Positions 34,750 through 47,100 of a stretch of 64,000 nt of DNA are shown in pieces (positions within the stretch are counted from its first letter, which is position 1; each line of letters opens with the position of its first letter). The stretch comes from Owenia fusiformis (taxonomy: Eukaryota > Annelida > Polychaeta > Sabellida > Oweniidae). The position numbers and the translations under genes are program-made. Below the pieces are notes generated by a model. It was not told the origin of the DNA. It did not search any database and saw nothing but the letters and a program-made list of their open reading frames with translations. Location of the stretch: positions 25,717,915-25,781,914 of the forward strand of contig CAIIXF020000001.1 in NCBI GenBank assembly GCA_903813345.2, read 5' to 3'.

Positions 34750-37680
34750 CTTTTACTCTCACTTGCCTTCAATCCAATAAAGAACCACAAGTGTTCCTTT
34801 GTGTTTTTACTCAAAATAGTTTGAACGACGAAAAAGTCTTGAATAAAGCGAAACATCTTTTTTAAAAACTTACCAGTTCGCCCAGTTGAGCTAAGAAAGA
34901 AATACCATCCTTCTTAATATTACATACTTAATCATAACTGTAATAAAAAACATCTCGATGCAAATAAACAATAAGTGTCCCTGAACAATGCACATACACA
35001 ACATTTTAGTTATTTATTTGTTTTTACTGCTGTTTTATTGTTGTGCTATTTGTTTTTATTTGTTTGAGACAATTAAACTTATCGAACTTATCGTGTAAGT
35101 TAGTAAAAATAGTAAAACTGCATAACGTGGTATTAAGAGCGAATATATAAATCGTTTTGAGAGAACTTTTGTAGGACCAAGGAACAATTTTTCATAAACA
35201 CATTTGTAAAATAAAGTTGGTTGACATCTTTTCTTCAACATGCATGAATTAGTGATATCAACATAATTCAGTAGGTCTCAAATGAATAAATTTCAACAAA
35301 ACAAGCGTACAAATTTGCTGAACTTCTAATCAAACTGTTCTGCATGTCAGGATTTTACATGGTTAAGCTCGTTTGTATTACCAAAGCCATTAAGATTTCC
35401 TCGAATAAAGTATATATCTGGGGTATTTTTGGAAAATAAACATGACAAGGAATGATATGAGCTCCAAATATTCTAAAGTTGAAACAATTTTCGTCAAGGT
35501 GAAGCAGCAAAGTAATTGCTGGATCTGGTTATGGCTTTACAAGCAAGAATCTAATTAAGAGTTTTTTGTGAGCGGAAGTCATTGCCACGGAAATATTATT
35601 CATAAAAAACAAGACAAACTAATTTTAGATTGCTAATTAGATTGACAAAGCTTATGCAGTGGATATAACGTGTGTTTACATCCTGCCCACTTAAACATTT
35701 GCAAAGCTGAATCTATTTGGAAGTATTTTAATTGATTGAATAATTCACCAGTCTCCCACCATTAAAACATATTGATGACAATATCACATGATACCTGCAT
35801 ACACGAAGAAGTTACCAACATGCCCTTTTTCACTAATACAAAACTGGAAGACCATTCTTCATTTTCATAACGCAAAAAATCTTCTCATTTCAACATCTTA
35901 CGCATCTTATATCTTACACATCTTCCCGCACATCAGTCTTACATCGTAAAGTGACAGTAAAGAGAGTGAAAATTATAAAATAAATTTTCGAAAAACATGC
36001 TAATGATACAGGTGGCACGATTCAAGGGAAGCCGAATTTTGGATTTTACATGTAATGAAACTGATTTTTGATAATTTAAATAGGAATATAAATCTATCCC
36101 AATACAATATATCTTTTAATTCTTGATTAACAGGTATTTAAGAATTCATTCATCCAATAGGAATCATGAGAATGGTAGCATTTCTCGATTTTTGCAAATA
36201 TATATATATTAATAATAATGTTTTAATAATCATTTGGAATAGGCCTCTTTAACCATTGTTCGAATCCTCTGATCGGAATAGGCCTTTTTTGTTCGAATAA
36301 TCATATGATCAGAATAGGTCTCTCTAACAATTGTTTGAATAATTTTATGATTACATGTCAAGTGTGGATCAGAATACGATTTCTGATGACACAATTTGAT
36401 TGGGCTAGATCAAGAACCGACTCTCGTCTAAAGAATATGGGCAAAATCTTATTGTTGCAAATGGTCGAATGTAATAATCCTACATGCCCTGTATAAAGAC
36501 AAATGGGAAACCGATATTGACCCTCACATAATTAAACATGACCTAGATTAATGATGGGAATCTGTTTTCTCAGATTAATTACTCTGTTTAATGAGGTTCT
36601 GTATCTTAAATCCAATTTCAGAAAAAAATCTATGGAATTACATTTCTTTCAATATTATGCATAGTACGTTGAATTACAGCTTGAAATAATCACTGAACTA
36701 AAACATTTACATGTAGTTGTTTTTAATAAAATACATTATATTTATTGTTTTGCCACGAACTCTATAAATCTAGCAAGTGAGCATGTACATTGTATGTATG
36801 TTTGAAATGTATCTTTGTACAAATAATTGTAAACGTGATATGCAATACAATAAAATATCATAATATAAAATAACAGTCTACTGTAATGAAGTAAACGTAG
36901 TGATAAAACAATTCATAAATAATATGAAATAATAAACAATTCAGCAGTTATAAAATGGCCTTTGTTTTCAACAAAAAACAACATTATCTCCTTATTAGAT
37001 CATAAGTCTAACATCAAGAACATATCGATTTTTGCAATACTACAGTTACAAGCTTGAAAAACTCCTAATATGGGTTTTTCTGGTTTGTACAAGGACTACT
37101 GTATGTGAGTCATTTTTTGATTTAAGGGAAACTATAACAAATTTTAACATTATATGATCAACATCAGACCTGTTTTTCCTTTTAAATTATACATTATTCC
37201 ATCAAATTTTACCACTCCGTATAATATGAAATATTATGACTACACAAATTATAACAGAAGTCTGGCATAGAGAGATTCATGAAAATACCATAGAACTATA
37301 GAATCTGCCATTTCCTCTTTTATTCCTCATTTACTATTCAACTCAATCTCTTATTAATAAAATCTGGATTTCCAATAGCTATTCTCACAGTATTAGCATA
37401 TTTAATATAGCTTCTTCTTTTTTCATACAGGTACATTGCATTCTTGACAGAGGACTCAGTCTTTTCAGATCAACCTTCCTTCTGCCTACCCAAAATTACA
37501 TTACAATAGGCATTAAAAGATGCTTCATTCAAAAATCTTAAAAACTAAAACTGAGTTTTTACCCCTCAGCTACCTCACTTAAACATAATCGCCAAGATAA
37601 AACGTTCCGTGTTGGTAGGTGTTCACTACATATACAGAGAGGGTAATTTATAAAGAAGTCAATAGAGTATGTGTGGAGGA
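34750..37680. other. no gene seen
   Basis: About 2.9 kb of AT-rich DNA. Only short ORFs without domain character or paired splice sites. No further copy of the cysteine-rich exons was found here. Confidence 0.45.
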
Positions 37681-37682
37681 AG

Positions 37683-37774
37683 AGTGTCCACTAAAGACAG
37701 GTGTCCACTAGAGACAGGTGTTCACTAAGACAGGTGTTCACTAAGACAGGAGTTCACTAAGACAGGTCTTACTG
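37683..37774. repeat. short tandem repeat forming a pogo/Tigger-like end
   Basis: ACAGGTGTTCACTAAG-type 16-18-bp units repeat about five times, and the right edge reads on the minus strand CAGTAAGACCTGTCTTAGTG next to TA, like the element end at 22383. The partner end was not found. Confidence 0.45.
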
Positions 37775-37959
37775 TATACATTCCTACACTGACTTTCCCC
37801 TTATCTAACCATATTAACTGATTAATGGGTTGATCCTCATTAAACAGTTCATTATTAATCATTGTTGGGACAAGACTCAATCAATAATTTAATAATAACT
37901 GTTTACTACAAGATCTCATCATTTTATGATTATCATAGGGTTTCCATCATTCTCATATT

Positions 37960-38070
37960 TCACCTGACAGTTGATTTCGAGATTAATGTCACACTTGACA
38001 GCTGACATCAAGATTAATGTCTATGTGACAGCTGACATAATGATTAACGTCACCATGATAAATGTCATCA
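37960..38070. repeat. short tandem repeat, unit about 32 bp
   Basis: GACAGCTGACAT-A-GATTAATGTC recurs three to four times with changes. Confidence 0.5.
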
Positions 38071-38868
38071 TGAATACTGCCCCGACTTATACTTGTATTC
38101 CAACAGCACCAGATGATTGCACAGCTGAAATGGAAAAAGTGATATCAATATTTATGAACAAGGCACAAAGGAAACAATATTACATCCAAATTATGGCAGT
38201 ATGAACAAAACCTAGTGAGCTGGAGTAAATTTTGATGAAGCTTAAAGTCCAAAATGACCACATGTACATACAATTTAAAATATGAAATGCTGAACAAGAA
38301 TGGCAGGACAAATGGCTAAATAATTCAAAATGGAAGTCAGTACTAGATTTCTTTTGCCAAAATGGTAAACTTAAATTAATCCAGAATACCTAAAAACTAT
38401 TTAGTAGATTTCATACCAAGAAGCATTCCTGAAAATTTTCGATCAATCCGTCAAGCATTTTGTATAGAAATGACACCAGCCAGCAAGCTAATCAGTATTG
38501 TACTTTAAAGTACGGTAACTTATCCAGGTCTTAATTTTTGATTTATTAAGGGCATCCAGGTATATTGATTTCTATATCAGTTTTGTATAGCATGTAGTAA
38601 ACTGACATATGGGTAAGTAATGCCATGCAATATTATCTAACAATATCTGATTTTAAGCAAGCACTATTCAATCCAATACAAGTATATTGATCTGACATCT
38701 TTCAAAAGCAATTTCATTGATAAATAATTAAATATAAAAATCATAGGTCACTGACTTACCGGTAGTTTTTTATTATTGCTCTTCAAAAAATAATTACATG
38801 TTTTTGTTGCTAATTATGTACCAAAGTGCAACAGAAATATATCAAAAATCCCATTATTTGGTATAATT

Positions 38869-40357
38869 AGACTCCAGATTGAAAATCTGGAGTCTATTGT
38901 TCTCGTCAGTTTTCTTATTCTTCTTCTTCTTCTTCTTCTTCTTCTTATTATTATTATTCTAAACCAGTTTTCTCAATAACCATAAAATGTTCAGTAAAGT
39001 CAGTCATTTGGTCAATTTAGGTCCAGAATCTAGTTCCTCGGAAATTGGGTCAAATTTTTATCTAGGTCAAAGGTCAAGAACTAGGTCAAATCCAGTACTT
39101 TGTCACTTTTTTCGATTTTCTCGGTCGTCCTTCAATATTTTCGATCCAGGTTTTTTTCATTGTGTTCCTTATAAAAAAGTAGGAAACCTAGGTTCGATTT
39201 AGTTTTTTGATATCTCAAACCGATTTCGAGATATCAGTGTCCGAAAACGAGGTCCAAAACAAAGTTCTCCGAATCAAATGTCCAGGATATTAGTCTTATA
39301 GAAAATTTTCTCAGGATTCCGAATCTGAAAACGAAATTTGGATCTGACTTCCAGTTCGGAAGTTATGGCGTTTTGAAAACTCAAAAATCGCTAAATTTGG
39401 TGCCCATGTTAAGTCAATGGGAAAAAATATTTTTTTGAAGTGAAAAATACGGAATATAGACTGAGTTCAGCTTCATATAATCAAAGCCTTTAAAAGAAGG
39501 GGACCTCAAAAGCCATCTAGCTTCACAATTTGGACACCCAAATGCCTAGGTCAAAATCTAGGTCAAATTCATAGGTTTTCCTTATTTTTTCGATTCTGAC
39601 ACTACACTTTAATTATATTCTTCGAAATTGTGTATACATGTAGCCAAGAATATGCTAATAGTGTTAGCCTTTTGCCGTCAGAAAGTATTTTGACCCACTT
39701 TTGAGATATGGTGTCCGAAAAGTAGGTCAAAATAAAATGTTCTCCAAATTGAATATATGAGTTATGAATTAAGGGTAGAATTCTGTCAGGAATCCGAATC
39801 TGCAAACCAAATTTCGATCCAACTTCCGGTTCGGAAGTTATGGCGTGTCCGAAAAGTAGGTCAAAATAAAAAATCTCCAAATTTAACGTATGAGTTATGA
39901 ATTAGGGGTAGAAATTTGTCAGGAATCCGAATCTGCAAACCACATTTCGATCCGACTTCCGGTTCGGGAGTGATAGCGTTTTAAAATTTCGAGAAAAATC
40001 GATCTGATGGTATCCTGATAGAAAGTCAAGAGTAGAGAAGAAAATATTGAAAAATTCATCCATCCTTCCTCTCTCATCCTACCCTATCCTTCCTATCTAT
40101 CCTTCCTTCATATCTTTTCCTTCCTATCCTTCCTATCCTATCCTTTCTTCCTATTCTATTCTATCCTATCCTTCTTTCTTATTCTATCCTATCGTTCTTT
40201 CCTATTCTATCCTATCCTACCTTCCTATTTTATTTATCCATCTCTTTCTAGATGACTCAGCTTATTCTGGATGACTCGGCTTATTCTGGATGACTCGGCT
40301 AAAAAAAGTCTAGATCTGGAGTCTGAAATTGAACTTCGTTCAATTTCCAAAATCTAG
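38869..40357. mobile_element. Helentron/HINE-like repeat, copy 2
   Basis: Left end has AGACTCCAGATT with its own hairpin (AATCTGGAGTCT). The 3' side repeats ATCTGGAGTCT as an inverted partner, then has a terminal hairpin GAAATTGAACTTCGTTCAAT-TTC and ends CTAG followed by T. It contains a TTC microsatellite near 38930, 'aggtcaaa' repeats, an internal tandem duplication of a block with ACTTCCGGTTCGGAAGTTAT, and a CCTATCCT pyrimidine tract at about 40060-40240. This arrangement matches non-autonomous Helentron-related elements; class is by architecture only. Confidence 0.6.
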
Positions 40358-40489
40358 TTACTATTACTATACTATACTGTGTGGTATCACAATATTGATA
40401 TGTCCTAAGCCTGAACACTCATCAAATCATTTTTCCTAGCTACAGCATGCCAGCTTCTACCAGTGTAACTAACTTGCATAGCTGCAGGA

Positions 40490-41110
40490 GATATATCACT
40501 TACATTTGGCAGCTTTAGGGTGTTATCCAATGGCAACTGGAGATATCTTACTTAAATCTTGCAGTTATGACTGCATCAGATATTTGACTTATGTTAAGCA
40601 TTAACAGCTACGAATGTAATTCCATGGCTGTAGGAGATATCTGACTAACATTTCCAGCTAATAATGTTATCCCATGACTGTTTAAGATATTTGACTTACA
40701 TTTAACAGCTACGAGTGTAATCCCATGGCTGTAGGAGATATCTGACAAACATTTCCAGCTAATAATGTTTTCCCATGACTGTCAAAGATATCTGACTTAC
40801 ATTTAACAGCTACGAGTGTAATCCCATGGCTGTAGGAGATATCTGACTAACATTTCCAGCTAATAATGTTATCCCATGACTGTTGGAGATATTTGACTAA
40901 CATTGAACAGCTACACACATAATCCCATAGCTGGTGGTGATATTTGACTAACATTTCCAGCTCATAATGTTATCCCATGACTGTTGGAGATATTTGACTA
41001 ACATTGAACAGCTACACACGTAATCCCATGGCTGCTGGTGATATCTGACTAACATTTCCAGCTAATAAAATTATCCAATGGCTGTATAATATATTTGACT
41101 TACGTTTGGC
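40490..41110. repeat. minisatellite derived from the NEK8 C-terminal coding sequence
   Basis: Twelve or so units of about 50 bp, arranged as alternating pairs (about 101 bp), carry on the minus strand AGCCATGGGATTACACTCGT then AGCTGTTAAATGTAAGTC. The unit nearest the gene is the real coding sequence for [13 protein letters not shown]; the others are decayed copies. The stop codon of NEK8 falls inside the third unit (41012). Confidence 0.85.
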
Positions 41111-44100
41111 AGCTAAGAGTGTTATCCCATGGCTGCATGAGAGAGAGGTCACTTCAAGTGTCTCATCTAAGAGGTCCAGAGGAAGCCGCACTTGTTTAGG
41201 TATCCCAGAATCTGGATCATTCCTCCCAAGCCTCCCCCTTGCTGGTTTACCCCATGAGTATATCTTCCCTTCTATAATACACAAATAACATTTCATTACC
41301 TTTAACGAAACATTGTAAATCAGAATCATTAATTCTGTAAAACACTCAATTCAAGTTGGGACTCAGGTACAGACATGGAAGTTGACAAGGGTGGGCAAAA
41401 GTTATATAGCTGGATTATTAAGGCAGTTTTGGCAAAATCTGTGAGAAATCCTCTCAAGAACAATATCTTATCTTGATAGTAGGATAAAATCAGCCCATAT
41501 TACTGAGAGATATTGGAGTGTTCTAAATTTGGAGTGGATAAGTCAAAAATGTTTATGATCAATCAATCCCAGGATTGAGCACTGAATGGGAGGACATCAT
41601 CCAATTATAAGTCACTTGACCCTAGTGAGCGGGAAATCACAAATTTTGGAGAACAAAACATTTTTTGCTTCGTTAAACTTGTACACCATTGTGCTTGGGG
41701 AGTTGGTATTTCAGATTTGTAAGTTTTAATTATTAACATTTCAATCCATCTATATTGCTTTAAGTACACTAGTCCTCCCTCTTGCGTTGAAAGATATTGT
41801 GGGCTCTATTTCAAAAAAAATGCTGGCCAATATTCTAAAAATTAGGCTTTTGTTGAAAATGAGGCCTGTATGAAGCTGCTAAATGGGCATTTTAGGAGTA
41901 CAACAGTATGAAAAGTTATGTGCACACAGCACATTCAACAAAACATTCTAAAATTGATTTAACGTTCTAGCTTGAGGTCTTTAATGATTTGTACAATGTC
42001 ATCAAATTATTACTGAGTTACTAAAAATGTAATAGTGTGTTTTGCGGGATTAATAATAAAACTGATCATACTTTCAGTGATGGCGACAGTGAATGTATCT
42101 CCACAGCCAACATGTGTAACACGCTCCATCTGTAATGTCTTCACTAGGCCTGGTGATCTATCTGGACAGACATCATGGCCTAATTGGCCAAACTGGTTAG
42201 TTCCAAATGTGTACAACTGGCCATCCTCTAAACAAGAACAGAAGTTAATAATTTTATAGCAACTTTTCCAAAAACAGTTAGGCTATTATGTAAATCTGAA
42301 AATTTATGTTTCTCCTCAAAACACAAGAATTAGAAATACAGCAATTATACAACTATTTGAAAAGAAAGGTAATAATTAGTACTAATAATTAGTACAGTAA
42401 ATCAATAAAGGCCACCTCTTTCATAATGTATACAATCCCTACCTGATATTGCAGCAGTATGTGACGTCCCCATATCCACAGACTTTACTGAAATATCGCC
42501 TATAGGTGGGGCAGTGACTAGAGTAAAACAATTCACCTCATCAATTTGTTGGACTTTGCTTCCAGTTGTAACATCAAGACTGAGTTTGTTGAACCTAAGA
42601 TAAGTGTAAAGAAGTCAATTAGATATGCAAACTCCCGCCGCAGTGGTATATCACTGCGGCGGGCAGGTATCTCACCGTACAACTGACATGATTGGTTCTA
42701 GTCCCATGCTCAGGTCGTGTGATTGTGAAAATTGACCACATATATGATGAAAAGGGGAACTATTTTCACCAAATTTTGGAGATTTTCTTCATCTGCCCGT
42801 CGCAGTGTCTACCGAGACACTGCATGGGAGTTCGTTAGATATGTAAATCAAAGCGTACATGACTAAAGTTGAAAGCATGATTGTCTCAATTTTCTTGTTA
42901 ATTCTGATGGCTGTCTTGTAAAAAGTGTGAATCACCAAATAAGAGCAGGCACCAAATATACCCAGTTTACAATACATGTATTTAGTAATACCTGTTATTT
43001 CCACAGCAGAGCATCTTTCTCTCTAAGGTTAACACAACGGAGCCATCTACTCCACAATGTACAGAGCATGGCTTGTATTTCTCAGGCAGGGGCACCTCCT
43101 GGGGACTGTTATGTGACTCTTGACTACCTAGACCAAGCCTCCCTGGAATATTTTATCATTTATCATCATATTGACATAGACGTAGAGAATTGCATGTATA
43201 ACTGTAGAAAAACACTTTTAATTGGGACTTATGGGAACCCTGTATACACCTATACAAGCGTGCATACTTCTACCGCTTTTATGTTTTTAGGTTTGCTAAG
43301 TGAAAGGTTCATTTAATGATGCAGGCCAACAAACCTAATAAATTACATTTGGACAAGGGAGTAAATGTTCATCATTATGATTTTGATTTGTTATTACTCT
43401 CATCATTCCAAGTATTTAAGCTTACAAAAGGAGTTGGGTAAACTAGCAACAGAGAGTGCCCCAATTGAAGTGTGAAAAAACTTTTTTTAAGAATAGGAGA
43501 AAAAAACATCAGAAATGCATAGATTGAAGTCTATATTTTTGGGTAGTATTTTTTAAAAAATTTAGAAAAAATTGTTACGGTGTCTGGAGACCTTCAAAGA
43601 GGGTGGGGGCCAGAAGGAAAAAAATTCACATATTTTGCAACCCTCTTGATGAATTCCAATTTACTCAGCTATGAATGAATGTTTTTGATTTATCTGTCCA
43701 GGATTATATAAATATATATTTATTTGATCCACAATACAATTGATTTAAACAATATGTACAGTTTAGAGGTAAGTAAAGCTTTGAAAGGACATTTCATGCT
43801 GAGTCTGGGTGACATTTTTATTCACTGGAGGTAGTAATCCTTTGAGTGTTTTCACATAGAGCATAACAAGTCTCCACTCTAATAAGTGCTTCTTTAGTTA
43901 CATAAATGTTATATTGTTGCATACAAAGAATAATTTTGATGGAGACTTATTATGCTCGATGTGAATTTTAGAACTTTATAGAAAATTTTGCCTGCCATTT
44001 TTGTTGATTATTCAAAATGGCCAAATGCTATTCATGCTGCATATGTAGGAAGCAGGTAAATTCTCCTAGAAAACGGAGAAAGGTTACAAAAGATTTAGCT

Positions 44101-47100
44101 TCACAAGTCAAGAATGCCAAAGTGGTTATATGTGCACAACATCTGAATCAGGTAGTTCAAGTGATGATGAGTAAAACTAATCAGAAAATGTTTCATTGTT
44201 ATTTCATTAACAAGCCAATGATGAAATGTGTTGAGATTTTAGATGTTTTTCACCTTTTAGGTGATCTCCAAGAAGTGATTATCTCCGTTATGTGTACTTA
44301 CTGTTTCCTAGACATTATCAGAATGATTGATAATAAACTGAATAGTTGCTTTAAAATTATGTTGAATAATATCATTATGTTGAATTATAATATATACAGT
44401 GTGTGTTTAGTGTGTGGTTTTTAGCATACCATATGTCGCTAACAGGAAGCAGGACATATTTTTCATAAAAAATAAACATTACTTTAGAGTCAAATCATAA
44501 AATGTACATTCTGAATTTAAATGAATTAAAAATAATAAAGTATTTTCATTATTTTAGGTACTTTTGTTCTCTTTCAGTGTTGCGTGGGAAGGGCGGAATA
44601 TATTAATATAAATATCTCATTATTGGCAAATTGCCAATTTACTATATATTGTAATTCCAACCTCTATGAGACTAAATTCCTACAGATATTTGTGATATTT
44701 TAACCAAAAAAGTATATTTTGGTAGAAAATAATGAATTTTTTTAATTTGACCTTGACCTGGGGAATATGACCTTGACCTAAATTTTCATACATTTTTGAA
44801 ACACATATATCACATAGATTAATAAAATAAAGAGAAAACTTGAAAATCAGGTGGGGCTTAAAATGGCCTTGTTTACCCAACTCCTTTGAACCAAATCTAT
44901 CAACTGGTAAATAAATAATTGAATTTTATTTGAGTTAAAATTAAGATTTTGGATATTGAAACATTGGACCTATCTCTAACGGAAATGTTAAGACATGCAA
45001 AGAACTAACCATTATCTCCTCGCCCCCATGCAAATACTTCATGCTCATTGGTCACTGCAAGGACATGTGATGCACCGCAAGACACCTGAGCAACCTCGTA
45101 ACCTAGCAATGCTTCAACAATTTTAGCCTGAAAGATGTGTTTGTGCAAACTGTAAAGTCTGTAAGATAAATGCAGCATACAATTTACTGTAAACTGTAGG
45201 CTAAAATACTGTTGCATTTACATAATCAAAGAAACAATTTTACATTCAATGTCACTCAATTTATATGAGGACTGAATCAGGTGCTAATAAATTATATGTT
45301 TATCAGGAAGTAATAAGTATACAGAATTCTGACCTGTGAAACATCATGGTGATTTCCATGGCCTAGGCATCCATTAGCACCACTACCAAATGTCATTAGG
45401 ATACCACGATCTGGAATATCACAGGAAATTGAAAATAACATTTCATAATCAAGATTCTTCTCAAGTCTTTCAATATTAGACCTCAACTGTTAGTATATTT
45501 GCTTGTAAATTGACTTTAATGTTTAAATGTTTAAATAGATGTCACATTATACATATTACTAGTGTCTGAAAAAAGGCAGGGCATAGTGAACTCAAATTAT
45601 GATGGATTTATAAAAACTATGTTATAAGGCAATGCAAATGATCAAGTATTCATTTTTGTGATATTCAAAAATATTCAATAGTAAAATATCCATTTGCAAT
45701 TTCACTTCATATACATAGTATATAAACATATATCAAAAAAAAACATGTATAACAAAACAGACCAAATATATATTATATATTTGATCTGTTTATGTTCTCA
45801 TATCCCTCGCATGATTTTTCATGTATTGTCATTATATTGCATATTTGATATAACATTCAAAATGCAATTTTGAACATTTTGAAGATTTTTGAACATTTAG
45901 AGCTTTTAGAGTTTTCCCAAGCAGAAAATGTTCTCTAAATGTAAGGAATATTTAATATTTCAGCTTAATTGAGAAAGTTAGTCAAAGATAGAAGGTTGAA
46001 TTTTTGGGCCTACCCTTCATTATCTTTATGATTTCTCATTTATGAACCACAAACATTTACATGTACCCTACCTGTCAAGCAAGCTGTAAAAAGATCGCCA
46101 CAAGCTACATGTTGTATTGCCACAGCTGACTGGCCCTCCAGATAGCGGGGCACAAATGCAGGACATTGAGAGCCATCTATTGCACCAGGGATATCTGCAC
46201 CAATACCTGGGGCCTAAAAATAAACAATAATTTAAATACACCTGAACAGTGCAAGGAATATAAACATGTTAGTGAAGTAAATATACCCATTCTCCAAACT
46301 TTGTCTTCAAAATGAAAGAGAGAAACAACCCTAGACTTAGGATGGATATGTAAATATGACTGTCAGATAGACTGTTACTGAAAACCATTTAAGTGCCTGA
46401 TAATAAGGTGGAATGTATGAGACACCTACCTCCCACACAAACAACCTGCCATTTTTAGTCACAGCACCTTTCTGTGAGCGTCCCGTAGATATCTGAGTAA
46501 TTTGTGTGTCTGAGCTAGGAACTGGTAGCTTGTTGGGGGTCATGATGCCTCCACCCCAAGTGTATACAGAGCTGAGGGCCTTAGACTGGAGCACATCTTG
46601 GGGGTCAAGGAATATCCCCACTCCAGTGCCTAGAAATACATATGAAATAACATATATCTAAAATTAATTTTCAAATTGAGATAGTCAATTATTAGAAAAA
46701 CATAATTTCTTGATATACTCTTCTGGGATCTCTTGAAACATGATGGTACACAAGTAACACACAAAAACACTCCATTTTAGATGCATACCACTGGCGAATC
46801 TTGGGGGGGGGGCAGAAAAAAAATTGGGCCCACAAAAATTTTGGGTGAAAAAAGGCCTTAAGGCCCCAATAAGTGGGCCTTTTTGGTCATTACTGGGCCT
46901 TTCAAGGCCTTATTTTTTAATTTCAGGCCAAATTTTGAAGAAAATGGGCCTCAAAATTTGGGCCCACTTTTGGGTTTTAGGGGCCCAGATTGTTTTCTGC
47001 CATGAATGAATTTATAACCATAAAAGTATACCAAGGGAGGAAGGAAGAGAGTAAACAAGCAAACAGTGATTTCACAAATCATTTCACTCTTAACATTGCC

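Noticed and set aside
40047-40274. Ser/Tyr/Pro-rich ORF
   Set aside because: It is a translated CCTATCCT pyrimidine tract inside the Helentron-like repeat.
34750-40490. A fifth cysteine-rich paralogue beyond gene D
   Set aside because: I looked for CxxC-D-x-DC exons on both strands and found none.
44017-44424. 135-residue plus-strand ORF in a NEK8 intron
   Set aside because: Only the first 45 residues look protein-like; no splice partner or family recognised.
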